Below are positions 1-7,347 of a stretch of DNA of 37,934 nt, piece after piece. The notes below the pieces were generated by a model, which saw only the letters and a program-made list of their open reading frames with translations, did not search any database and was not told the origin of the DNA. The stretch's first letter is position 1. The number at the start of each line of letters is the position of its first letter. The DNA is taken from positions 1 through 37,934 of the IMG/VR virus record IMGVR_UViG_3300036770_008711; one strand, written 5' to 3'. The stretch is from a virus. The position numbers were made by a program, and so were the translations under genes.

Positions 1-1359
1 TCAGACACGTGCACCTCCGCTGGATGTCTTTAAGTAGTAGCTGTAGCGGCCAGAGGTCCGCATGCTGTGGGTGTAACGGCTGCTGCTGCGTACAAACAAC
101 AATGCAACTGGAGCCGGAACTGCTGCTGGGTTGCCACCAGAAAGGGATATGGTTGCTGAAGCCAAAACGGCGAATGAGCCGAGGCCCAATTTGTAGCCAT
201 CGGCAGACAATGCTACAGCGGCTGCAAGTTTTGGTGTCGCCTGGCCGGTTTTGATGGCCTGCGCCACTATTGCAGCGTTCGCACTGGCAGTGACACTAGC
301 GGCACCTTGTTTAACAGCTGAGCTGTAAACAGCGGCTGCTGCAGCAAAATGCACCTGGCTTTGACCAACCTTCTCGCCCTGGACTGAAACAAGCGCCGTT
401 GCAGTGACAGAGAACGTCCCTTCGCCAATAACGATGTTGCCTGCATAAAGGCTGATTTCTGCAACAGCTTCGACATAAAGTGGAGCGACGCCGACTTTGT
501 TTGCAGCTATACCCAGCACAGCATTAATTGGCATTGTGATAATGGATGAGGCGTTTTTACTGGCCGACAAGAGGATACCGGCGGTTATGGGCAGGCTCAG
601 TACTGCAGAGCCAGTTTTACTTCCCTGGCAGGCCGCCACAGCTGCAGCAACAGCCGACACAGATGCATTGCCGACTTTGGAGCTGGCCAACTCTGCTGAT
701 GCTGTCGCGCTAATACTAATTGTGCCCTCACCAACATAGAAGTTGCTGTAGAAAAACCACCAGCTGTTTGCAGCACCGGTGTGGCCCGAAATAGTGATAT
801 TGCGAGTCGCGGTATCATCCGCCCAGTTCACACTAGCGCCGCTGGCCCCGGTATCGTCCCACTGCGTCTGATAGGTTGCATTCGCGCCATAGGTGCGAAC
901 ACCATAAAGCTCAAACGTCTGCGGGGATGGCGAAGATGTGCCGACCCGACCAATCTGATTCCAGGCGATATTTGTGGTTAGTGAGTTCGCTGCAGCAACG
1001 TATGGCCCGGCGATCCTTGCACCGTTTTTGGTTAGATAAAGGGAGGTTGTCGACTCTTCGTATTCCGCCCCATATTTTGCACGTTCGTTCATCGGCGCTA
1101 CGCCAGCTGCACTAGCTAAGTAAACTGTCCCGCTATATCGCCATTGGAGCGTCCCTGTCGAAACCTCAATCCGTAACGCCGTGGTGTTATTGCCGCTAAT
1201 CCCAGCAATATTGTAAAAACCTGCCGCGTTCCCGGCGATCGGCTTGATATCGTATTCGATGCCGCTGACATCAGTATTGGCGCCAGCATTGATGGAACAG
1301 GCGGGCATTGTCAGAAAAACCGCGCCGCCTTGTCCGACTGTTGTTATCGCATAAGGCAT
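1..1359 (-). CDS. Repeat-rich distal tail protein (lectin-like N-terminus)
   Basis: This 452-residue protein is the last gene of the tail operon and its stop codon is the first three bases of the window. Residues about 1-200 are rich in Gly, Thr and aromatic residues and look like a laminin-G/concanavalin-type jelly roll (for example YGVRTYG and NSWWFFYSNFYVGEG). From about residue 205 to 425 the chain consists of degenerate repeats of roughly 21-23 residues, each centred on a K-x-G turn followed by alternating small and hydrophobic residues, which suggests a beta-solenoid or stacked beta-strand stalk. The C-terminus is short, basic and rich in Ser/Arg/Tyr. The gene starts 1 bp after the stop codon of the upstream gene. 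Position and architecture suggest a receptor-binding or fibre protein on the virion; no family is recognised with certainty. Confidence 0.7.
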   Translation of the reverse strand: MPYAITTVGQGGAVFLTMPACSINAGANTDVSGIEYDIKPIAGNAAGFYNIAGISGNNTTALRIEVSTGTLQWRYSGTVYLASAAGVAPMNERAKYGAEYEESTTSLYLTKNGARIAGPYVAAANSLTTNIAWNQIGRVGTSSPSPQTFELYGVRTYGANATYQTQWDDTGASGASVNWADDTATRNITISGHTGAANSWWFFYSNFYVGEGTISISATASAELASSKVGNASVSAVAAAVAACQGSKTGSAVLSLPITAGILLSASKNASSIITMPINAVLGIAANKVGVAPLYVEAVAEISLYAGNIVIGEGTFSVTATALVSVQGEKVGQSQVHFAAAAAVYSSAVKQGAASVTASANAAIVAQAIKTGQATPKLAAAVALSADGYKLGLGSFAVLASATISLSGGNPAAVPAPVALLFVRSSSRYTHSMRTSGRYSYYLKTSSGGARV

Positions 1360-1360
1360 A

Positions 1361-2050
1361 TCAGACCGCCGTCACAATGCCGTTAATCCGGTACTCACCA
1401 CCACGCCAGCGCATCCGGCGTGGCAGCCCGTTATTTGGTACTGCGAAGGTGTAAGGCCGCAACTGATGAACGCCGTGCAGTGCTGTGGCGTGGTACCACT
1501 CAGACCACTCGCCGTCGTTTTCCTGCATCTGCACCACTATATATGTGGGTTCTGGCGTTGCAGTCGTCAGCTTCAGCCGCAACTGGCGAGATTGACCCGG
1601 ATCCAGTTCTACCCAATCGCCAACATCAACCAGGTCTGGTTCAAAATGGCCGACGACATCGCGCAGCGTCGCATTTGGCCAGAGCGGCTTATGATAAGTG
1701 GCCAGTTGCACCAGATAGGCTCTTTCACCGGCACCAAGCACTCCAGCCGTGACCGCGTCAGTCAGTAATTTTGCGACCTGCGGATCTGCCAAATTGATAC
1801 TGTAGGAGTCCTCCCTGGCTAAATAAGCCGGCTGAATGGCTTCCGTTACTGATGCAGCTGCTGCGGCCTGCTCTGGTGTTGCATTGGCCAGTCGATTCCG
1901 TAACCCGGTGGCACCGATAAACGACTGCAGCAACTTCAGCTGACTGCCTTGAATTTTGCCTATGGCAGGCTCAGTTTGCAGGCGCAAAGCGCTCAAAATG
2001 ACTTGGTACGGTTGGCCACGCATGGCCTCCATTGCTGCGGATAAACTCAT
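1361..2050 (-). CDS. Distal tail protein of unknown function
   Basis: This encodes 229 residues in the distal tail operon. Residues 1-125 are mostly helical and Ala/Leu-rich. The C-terminal half (about 145-229) has beta-type sequence with WVELDPGQSRQLRLKL and a GEWSEWYHA segment, resembling an immunoglobulin-like or carbohydrate-binding fold. It starts 1 bp after the preceding gene ends and is followed almost without a gap by the repeat-rich fibre-like gene. I do not recognise a family. A role in the tail tip or fibre is inferred only from position and co-transcription. Confidence 0.6.
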   Translation of the reverse strand: MSLSAAMEAMRGQPYQVILSALRLQTEPAIGKIQGSQLKLLQSFIGATGLRNRLANATPEQAAAAASVTEAIQPAYLAREDSYSINLADPQVAKLLTDAVTAGVLGAGERAYLVQLATYHKPLWPNATLRDVVGHFEPDLVDVGDWVELDPGQSRQLRLKLTTATPEPTYIVVQMQENDGEWSEWYHATALHGVHQLRPYTFAVPNNGLPRRMRWRGGEYRINGIVTAV

Positions 2051-2051
2051 A

Positions 2052-2489
2052 TCAAAGCTCCCATGCTAAAGGCTGTGACACTATCCACAGGTGTTCAGGC
2101 GCCAAACGATTCAGGCGTTCTGGCCGTAACGTGCCAAGGATGATGCCCACATGATGGCTGCACCACAGCGCATCCGGGTTATCCAGTTTGCGCGTCCCAA
2201 TACCAATGCCAAAGGCGCCCCAGAAATCGTATTCAAGACCAAGTAACCCATTAGCCCGCATCTGCCAGCCTGGCGCGGCCTGTGCGATTGCGATTTCCCA
2301 ATTGCCCTGGCCATAGCGGTCTTTAAATTCCTGCAGCGGCGTCTTAACGACGCCATCAGGGTAGATGGCCTCGTGAACCACATCGCCAATAATGATGGCG
2401 ACATGGGACCAGCGGGACTGGTAGCGCAGGCGGATGGCATAACTGCCGACTGAGTGCCCACGCGCAAAAATTAACTGTGCTTTTTCCAC
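2052..2489 (-). CDS. Permuted NlpC/P60 (YiiX-like) papain-fold hydrolase in tail operon
   Basis: This 145-residue protein has the order of a circularly permuted NlpC/P60 or YiiX/LRAT-type cysteine peptidase. An early histidine lies in WSHVAIIIG (about residue 30) and a late cysteine in ALWCSHHVGIILG (about residue 110). In this superfamily these are the catalytic His and Cys, and the order is the reverse of classical NlpC/P60 proteins such as lambda K. The likely substrate is a peptide or amide bond in the cell envelope, so a tail-associated role in peptidoglycan penetration is plausible. It lies between two tail genes, with only a 14 bp gap upstream. The fold call rests on motif order and hydrophobic context, not on a database match. 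Confidence 0.6.
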   Translation of the reverse strand: MEKAQLIFARGHSVGSYAIRLRYQSRWSHVAIIIGDVVHEAIYPDGVVKTPLQEFKDRYGQGNWEIAIAQAAPGWQMRANGLLGLEYDFWGAFGIGIGTRKLDNPDALWCSHHVGIILGTLRPERLNRLAPEHLWIVSQPLAWEL

Positions 2490-2503
2490 GGTTTAAACCC
2501 CGC

Positions 2504-3019
2504 TTAAACGTCGATTTCATAGCCAGCAGCAATAAAACTCTGCTGGATAGACGGTGGTAACTCTTTCCACTGGACAGGTGCAGAGAGGATTGCACTGGCT
2601 CTGGCTGAAGTAAGGATCCCGGCCGAAACCAGAGCAGGCATCGCGACTGCAGAATATGTTGGGTCGTCCAAATCAACATGCGTGGCCACAACGGCCACCA
2701 AACGTTTGTCCAACACACGCAGCTCAGCGCTGATCGCCAAAGCATTTTCAAAAGCAACTGACTCCGGCCACGTAAACCGGGCACGGAATGCATTGACGGT
2801 AATTTTTCGGCCAAGGTTGGCTTCGCTGATTTTCGGTGCCGGCGGCGGTAACACCGGTTCTGGCCGGCTGAACTCTGCCGTGTCTCTGTTGTAGTGGTCT
2901 CCGGTCTGTACCCCAGAATCAGCACTGAGCATGATGTAGTCCGGAAGGTCTACCGGGCCTGATAAATCAGCGACGCTAATCACGGAGCCACCGGCGTCCA
3001 AAATTGCATATCTGAGCAT
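2504..3019 (-). CDS. Tail-associated protein, possible fibre assembly factor
   Basis: This 171-residue protein overlaps the upstream gene in a TAATG junction, so it is translationally coupled. The N-terminus (about 1-65) has a short beta-type domain and a Pro-rich linker (VLPPPAPK). The C-terminal about 100 residues are helical and alternate small hydrophobic segments, similar in layout to tail fibre assembly chaperones, which pair a variable N-terminus with a helical tail. There are no catalytic motifs. The function is uncertain; assembly chaperone for the adjacent fibre proteins is an inference from position. Confidence 0.55.
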   Translation of the reverse strand: MLRYAILDAGGSVISVADLSGPVDLPDYIMLSADSGVQTGDHYNRDTAEFSRPEPVLPPPAPKISEANLGRKITVNAFRARFTWPESVAFENALAISAELRVLDKRLVAVVATHVDLDDPTYSAVAMPALVSAGILTSARASAILSAPVQWKELPPSIQQSFIAAGYEIDV

Positions 3020-3423
3020 TATTTAGTCTCCACGATTTGCCAGCGGCCAATGAACTTGCAGTCCGACAAAGTGATTTCATCCGAGTTGAGGGTTGTTATT
3101 GTTGAAAGGCGCAACGTCGTTGCATTGATGAGTCTTGCTCGCACGTTTTGAAGTAAGTGATAGACACCGTTGTTGCTGTCAATCGTATTCGCACGGAGGT
3201 AATCGACTGAAAAACCAAATCCCGAGCCACTGGCTCCCGTCGTGCGAATAAACATGTTGCCATCGAAAGTGGCGATTGCTTTCGCAACATCCACAGCGGC
3301 AATCGTCACATCGAGGTAGATACCATCCTCGCCGTTTACCGTGCCGTAAAGCGGGTTTGAGGCCGATACAAAAGCGGTCTGATTACTCTTAATGCCGCTA
3401 CCGAGCAGCGAAGGAAGCTCCAT
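3019..3423 (-). CDS. Small tail fibre-associated protein, unknown
   Basis: The product is 134 residues long and mostly beta-type, with repeated Thr/Asn/Asp-rich turns and several phage-fibre-like patterns (TTGASGSGFGFS; LRLSTITTLNSDEITL). It lies directly downstream of the long repeat-containing fibre gene and shares its stop codon with the start of the next gene (TAATG). The C-terminal part resembles a short beta-helix or fibre-tip segment. No family is recognised. It is probably a virion or fibre component. Confidence 0.55.
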   Translation of the reverse strand: MELPSLLGSGIKSNQTAFVSASNPLYGTVNGEDGIYLDVTIAAVDVAKAIATFDGNMFIRTTGASGSGFGFSVDYLRANTIDSNNGVYHLLQNVRARLINATTLRLSTITTLNSDEITLSDCKFIGRWQIVETK

Positions 3424-3436
3424 TGTAATCTCCTAA

Positions 3437-5062
3437 TTAACTGACAAATAGCTGCCACGTGGTGCCGTTATGAACCGCCGTGACGTTGATATGAATCGGG
3501 CCTGTGATGGTGTGAGACGTCCCCGCCGTGCCGCCAGTGACGCCCATGCTTGTCGCAGATGCCAGCGTGACGACTGCGGTACCGGCGATAGCAATGACTA
3601 AGTCGACCCGGTCATTGGCGCCGTAACCGGTGCCGATCGTGACCGTAAAGTTGGTGGCGTTTGCCGTGATTGCCGCGCGGGTGACTTTGTCCTGGCGCGC
3701 AATTGTCGCAGTAGTTGTGATAAGCCCAGTGTTATCCCGCGTATCGTTGAGGGCTTTTGAGCCGATATTGGCGGGAGTCAGCGTGATGTTTGCTGAGCCA
3801 TCAAACGACACACTATTAATAGTAACGGCAGTAGCAAGCGCTACCGCTTTGCCATCTGTGCGCCCGGTACCGCCATAAGTGATGGGAAGTGTGCCACTGG
3901 TAATTTTACTGGCTGGCAGTGCTGGAATTTGAGCGACTGCTGCAGTCCCGGTGACGTCAGTAAAGGCCGGCACCCAAGAGCTGGAACGTGCGCCCACATC
4001 TGCTGCCGTTAGCGTGATGTTTGCCGTCAGCGCATAGCCATTGACTGTACGCGACGTTTTCACCACATCGCTGTCCTGAGCGTCCACATGGTCCCATTGA
4101 CCATCACTGCGTTTGATGATGATGTCGCCAGGATTCACCGGCCGCGTCACACTGTCTGCAAATGGCCCCAGCGTGCCAGCCGTTGAAATGCGATAGGTGT
4201 AGCCTGCAACGGCTCCAGCCGGCCAGGTATTAGACGATGCGTTGTACGCACCGACATACACCATGGCGCCCGTCGATGCAGCAGCGGCCTGCTGTGCCCA
4301 GTATTCGGCTTTTAGCGCATAGTGATTGGCAGAGTACTTGCCACCCGATACCACCACGTTTTCATTCGCAGATGCCCATTGCTGTGCAGTACTGACATGA
4401 CCGGAGGCCGTGGTGACATGGCCTGCAGCGGTAGTCGCGGACGCCGCAGCCTTAGCCGCGTGATGTTTTGCCGAGTATTTACCCGTTTCAACCAGCACGT
4501 TTTCTGCCTTTTCGGCCCAATCGCCGGCCTTTGTGGCGTGGTTTGATGCGGTCGTCACATGACCTGCAGCAGTGCCGACATGGCCACCGGCTGTGGTCGC
4601 AGATGCGGCAGCCTTGGCCGCGTGGTGTTTTGCTGAGTATTTGCCGGCTTCGACCAGCACGTCCTCAGCCTTTTCGGCCCAATCACCGGCTTTCGTCGCG
4701 TGATTTGATGCTGTTGTCACATGTCCGGAAGCCGTTGATACATGGCCTGCAGCGGTGCTCGCAGACGCCGCTGCTTTGGTGGCATGGTGCTTGGCGCTGT
4801 ATTTACCGGTTTCAACAATGACGTCGACGGCTTTTTCGGCCCAGTCGCCCGCTTTGGTGGCACTGGCCGCCGCTGTTGAAAGAGAGCCTGCCAAGGCAGC
4901 CGCATGCTCCTGCGCGTCATTTGCGGCCGCCAATTGCAGGTTAAATCCGGTAATGGCCGTGTCGATTGCTGCTGCAATTGCGTTCAGCTTGAACATGTAC
5001 TGACCACCACGGTCTGTGGTCGCAAATGTGATGTTTGGTACGGTGATCGGTGTTGCTGGCAT
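3437..5062 (-). CDS. Tail fibre with 54-residue tandem coiled repeats
   Basis: This 541-residue protein has three parts. The N-terminal about 40 residues probably attach to the tail. A stalk (about 45-255) is built from near-identical Ala/His/Lys/Thr-rich repeats, each carrying WAEKA, GKYSAKHHA and TAAGHV motifs. The C-terminal region (about 265-541) is beta-rich with the ITYGGTGRT pattern common in phage tail fibres and a hydrophobic final segment. The repeats suggest a trimeric coiled-coil or collagen-like shaft. The neighbours are tail genes on both sides. A host-recognition fibre is the most likely role. The repeat number is likely to vary between relatives. Confidence 0.75.
   Translation of the reverse strand: MPATPITVPNITFATTDRGGQYMFKLNAIAAAIDTAITGFNLQLAAANDAQEHAAALAGSLSTAAASATKAGDWAEKAVDVIVETGKYSAKHHATKAAASASTAAGHVSTASGHVTTASNHATKAGDWAEKAEDVLVEAGKYSAKHHAAKAAASATTAGGHVGTAAGHVTTASNHATKAGDWAEKAENVLVETGKYSAKHHAAKAAASATTAAGHVTTASGHVSTAQQWASANENVVVSGGKYSANHYALKAEYWAQQAAAASTGAMVYVGAYNASSNTWPAGAVAGYTYRISTAGTLGPFADSVTRPVNPGDIIIKRSDGQWDHVDAQDSDVVKTSRTVNGYALTANITLTAADVGARSSSWVPAFTDVTGTAAVAQIPALPASKITSGTLPITYGGTGRTDGKAVALATAVTINSVSFDGSANITLTPANIGSKALNDTRDNTGLITTTATIARQDKVTRAAITANATNFTVTIGTGYGANDRVDLVIAIAGTAVVTLASATSMGVTGGTAGTSHTITGPIHINVTAVHNGTTWQLFVS
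4345..4860 (-). repeat. 162-bp tandem repeats inside tail fibre gene
   Basis: The same segment (TTTTTCGGCCCA-like core) occurs near 4507, 4669 and 4831, exactly 162 bp apart, with a more diverged unit further left near 4345. Each unit encodes 54 residues. Differences are mostly third-position changes, so the protein repeat is under selection. Such repeats allow the fibre shaft to lengthen or shorten by slippage or recombination. Confidence 0.85.
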
Positions 5063-5065
5063 CTG

Positions 5066-5914
5066 TTATGCCTCCTGTACAACGAAACGGGTTTGATAGT
5101 TGTTAAATGCACTGCCAGCTAAGGGCGGCAGGCTTTGAAATTTGCAGGCCATGGCGTACTCGATCTCTTTTTGGCCGCCATTGCCCGGATAGAGGCTGAC
5201 AAACCAGTCGCGGGACAGACCTACATGTTTAATGCCTTCGGATAAGTGCGGGCGCTCTTCTTCCACCAAGTAAGCCAATTCAAAGCTGAACTGACGTAGG
5301 CGTTCTTTTGCAGCGACAAAAATGCTGCCACCGGCGCTTCGTTTGGGTTGCTCGTTGGACTGCCAGGCATGTTCAGCGCCCCAGCTAAAATTGACGCCCG
5401 GTTGGATGCTGTGGCCAAGGTAAATGCGGTCGAATTCGTGGATCCCGTCGCGGCTGAGCGTATCAATCAGCGTGATGCGGCCACTGTGGGCATAGAGCGG
5501 TTCATCCATCCACAACTGGCTGAACTTAAATGGCCAAGTCTCAAAAATGGTCGCAACCAGAGGATCGGACAGCCACATTAATTCGCCGAGATTCTTGGTT
5601 TGTACCGCTTCGATTTCGCCGCTGTCATACACTTTGTTGCCGGCGCAGTTGATGCCATCAAACAGCTCCAGACGCCACAACGCGCCACTGGATAGCCAAT
5701 GCCGGTAAATCACCAGGCCATCAATCAGGAAAAAACCGTCCAGATTAAACTGCACCGCGGACTTGCCGGTGCCGTCTGGCGTGATGCCGGCGGTGAGGCT
5801 ACGGCCATACACCTGGCTGCTCGTCAGTGGCAGTGTCGGAACTAGTGCGCCAGTCGTCACCGACACGGCCGCGTCGTCCCACAGGTTTTTCATCAGCATG
5901 CGAATGTTGCTCAC
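5066..5914 (-). CDS. Minor tail protein (tail tip)
   Basis: This 282-residue protein follows the 478-residue tail protein with a 4 bp overlap. The first 120 residues contain a beta-sandwich-like stretch (GFFLIDGLVIYRHW, LWRLELFDG) of the kind seen in discoidin-like or tail-tip domains. Residues 130-250 are Trp/Tyr-rich with IDTLSRDGIHEFDRIYLG. Proteins of this size and position occur after the tape-measure gene in Mu-like siphophages. The role is probably structural, in the tail tip complex. The exact family is not identified. Confidence 0.6.
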   Translation of the reverse strand: MSNIRMLMKNLWDDAAVSVTTGALVPTLPLTSSQVYGRSLTAGITPDGTGKSAVQFNLDGFFLIDGLVIYRHWLSSGALWRLELFDGINCAGNKVYDSGEIEAVQTKNLGELMWLSDPLVATIFETWPFKFSQLWMDEPLYAHSGRITLIDTLSRDGIHEFDRIYLGHSIQPGVNFSWGAEHAWQSNEQPKRSAGGSIFVAAKERLRQFSFELAYLVEEERPHLSEGIKHVGLSRDWFVSLYPGNGGQKEIEYAMACKFQSLPPLAGSAFNNYQTRFVVQEA

Positions 5915-7347
5915 CGGATCACCTCCAGCGTGCAGGTGTCGGACAGCAGTTCATCACGCAGCCGGGTAATGACGGCCGTGCCGCCGGCGACAAAATATTG
6001 CGGATATTGAATGGTCACGGTCTGGCCTAAATCGAGGTTAAAAGGAGCGGCAAATGCCGAAAATTCAAAGACGGTACGCGGTACCGCTGCCCATGTGGCC
6101 CGGCGGTTCGCCTCAGTGGTCGCATCGGCCTGCTGCACAATCAAGGTGCTGACAGAAACATCTGCTGCATCCGGATACGTGGCGGCAACACCGGCATTGG
6201 TGATCGGCAGCGTGGATTCAGGCTGTTCATAAGTGGTTGCCAGCGCCGGCGTGGTCTCGCGTACAGAGCCTGCTAAACCATCGGCTTGCGGTGTCCAGTT
6301 GCGCCGGTACCCGACTTTGACGGTTTTGGCCGGAGCGATGCGCCGGCGTGGCCAGAGGCTATTGTCTTCAATGCCGTCGGCGCTTAACGTCGCCACCGAC
6401 GCTGTTGGGCCATTAAAGTGCAGCCACTGCAGCTGACCGAGCCGACTGTAGTACCAGGCTGCGCCAACGCTGGCGCTGATATCGTCCAATACCGTCGCCA
6501 GGGTTTTATCGCCGGTGATGTAAAGTCCAAGCTGATAGGAAGGAAGCCCCGCCAGGCCGGTAGGCGCGGCAATCCCAAAGCGACTCAGCAAGTGTGTGAT
6601 CATCTGTGCTGCGCTCTGCAGCCAGACGCCGGCAGGTTTGGCGCCGTCGACGTCGGCTGTCACCCGCCCTTTGGCATTATTGGTCAGCGTAAAGGTACCG
6701 GCAGCCAGATTGGCTGTGTACGGAATGGCCACACCGTTTTCACGCACAGCAGTAATGGCCTGAATTGCGCCGTCATGTACCTGGTATGTTTTGGTTGCGT
6801 CGTTTAGCAAGATCGGCGACACGTTAAAACATCTGCCAAGGCATACGGGCACCGGCTGGCCAGCATTGGGGCCAGTGGCAATTAAAGTGGTTTGCAGCTG
6901 CCGGCGCAGCAGCTCGCTGCTATCGCGCAATGTCAGCTGGGCCGTGTCGTAACTCGTGGCCTTCAATGCCTCAGCGGTGGCTGAGATCACAATGCCAAAT
7001 TGTGCCAATGGCCAGCTGGCATCGCCACAGCGGATAGTGACAGGCAGACCACCGACGTTAGCGGTTTCCAGTAGACTCAGCAGTTCATCGTCCAGGAACA
7101 GCTCAATGCTGACGCTGGCCGTGGTGCTATAGCCGGTAAACAGCTCGGTCAGTTCGCGGCCCCAGCTACCGACTGACAGCACGGTATCCGGATACGGCGT
7201 AAAGGCTGGCGAGTCATTCGGGCCAGACCGGTACGGATGCGTTGCCCGGCGCACGGTCTGCAGTTGGCCGGCTACCCGCATTTGGAACTCCACCAGGTAA
7301 CAGCGGTCCATACCTGGCGTTTTAATCCAGTCAGCAAACGACATCAT
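5911..7347 (-). CDS. Tail tip / distal tail protein
   Basis: This 478-residue protein overlaps the tape-measure gene by four bases (ATGA), and two consecutive Met codons (7347 and 7344) could start it. Residues 15-160 are a beta-rich domain resembling distal tail proteins (SVGSWGRELTELFTGY). Residues 240-350 include a helical segment (DKTLATVLDDISASVGAAWYY) reminiscent of hub proteins. The C-terminal third ends in a DLGQTVTIQYPQY beta-domain typical of baseplate or tail-tip hub proteins. It probably builds the tail tip at the end of the tube where the tape measure is anchored. This is inferred from order and composition, not from a precise family match. Confidence 0.65.
   Translation of the reverse strand: MMSFADWIKTPGMDRCYLVEFQMRVAGQLQTVRRATHPYRSGPNDSPAFTPYPDTVLSVGSWGRELTELFTGYSTTASVSIELFLDDELLSLLETANVGGLPVTIRCGDASWPLAQFGIVISATAEALKATSYDTAQLTLRDSSELLRRQLQTTLIATGPNAGQPVPVCLGRCFNVSPILLNDATKTYQVHDGAIQAITAVRENGVAIPYTANLAAGTFTLTNNAKGRVTADVDGAKPAGVWLQSAAQMITHLLSRFGIAAPTGLAGLPSYQLGLYITGDKTLATVLDDISASVGAAWYYSRLGQLQWLHFNGPTASVATLSADGIEDNSLWPRRRIAPAKTVKVGYRRNWTPQADGLAGSVRETTPALATTYEQPESTLPITNAGVAATYPDAADVSVSTLIVQQADATTEANRRATWAAVPRTVFEFSAFAAPFNLDLGQTVTIQYPQYFVAGGTAVITRLRDELLSDTCTLEVIR

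Noticed and set aside
4345-4860. Regular repeats suggesting a CRISPR array
   Set aside because: The period is 162 bp, an exact multiple of three, inside an open frame. They are protein repeats of a fibre.
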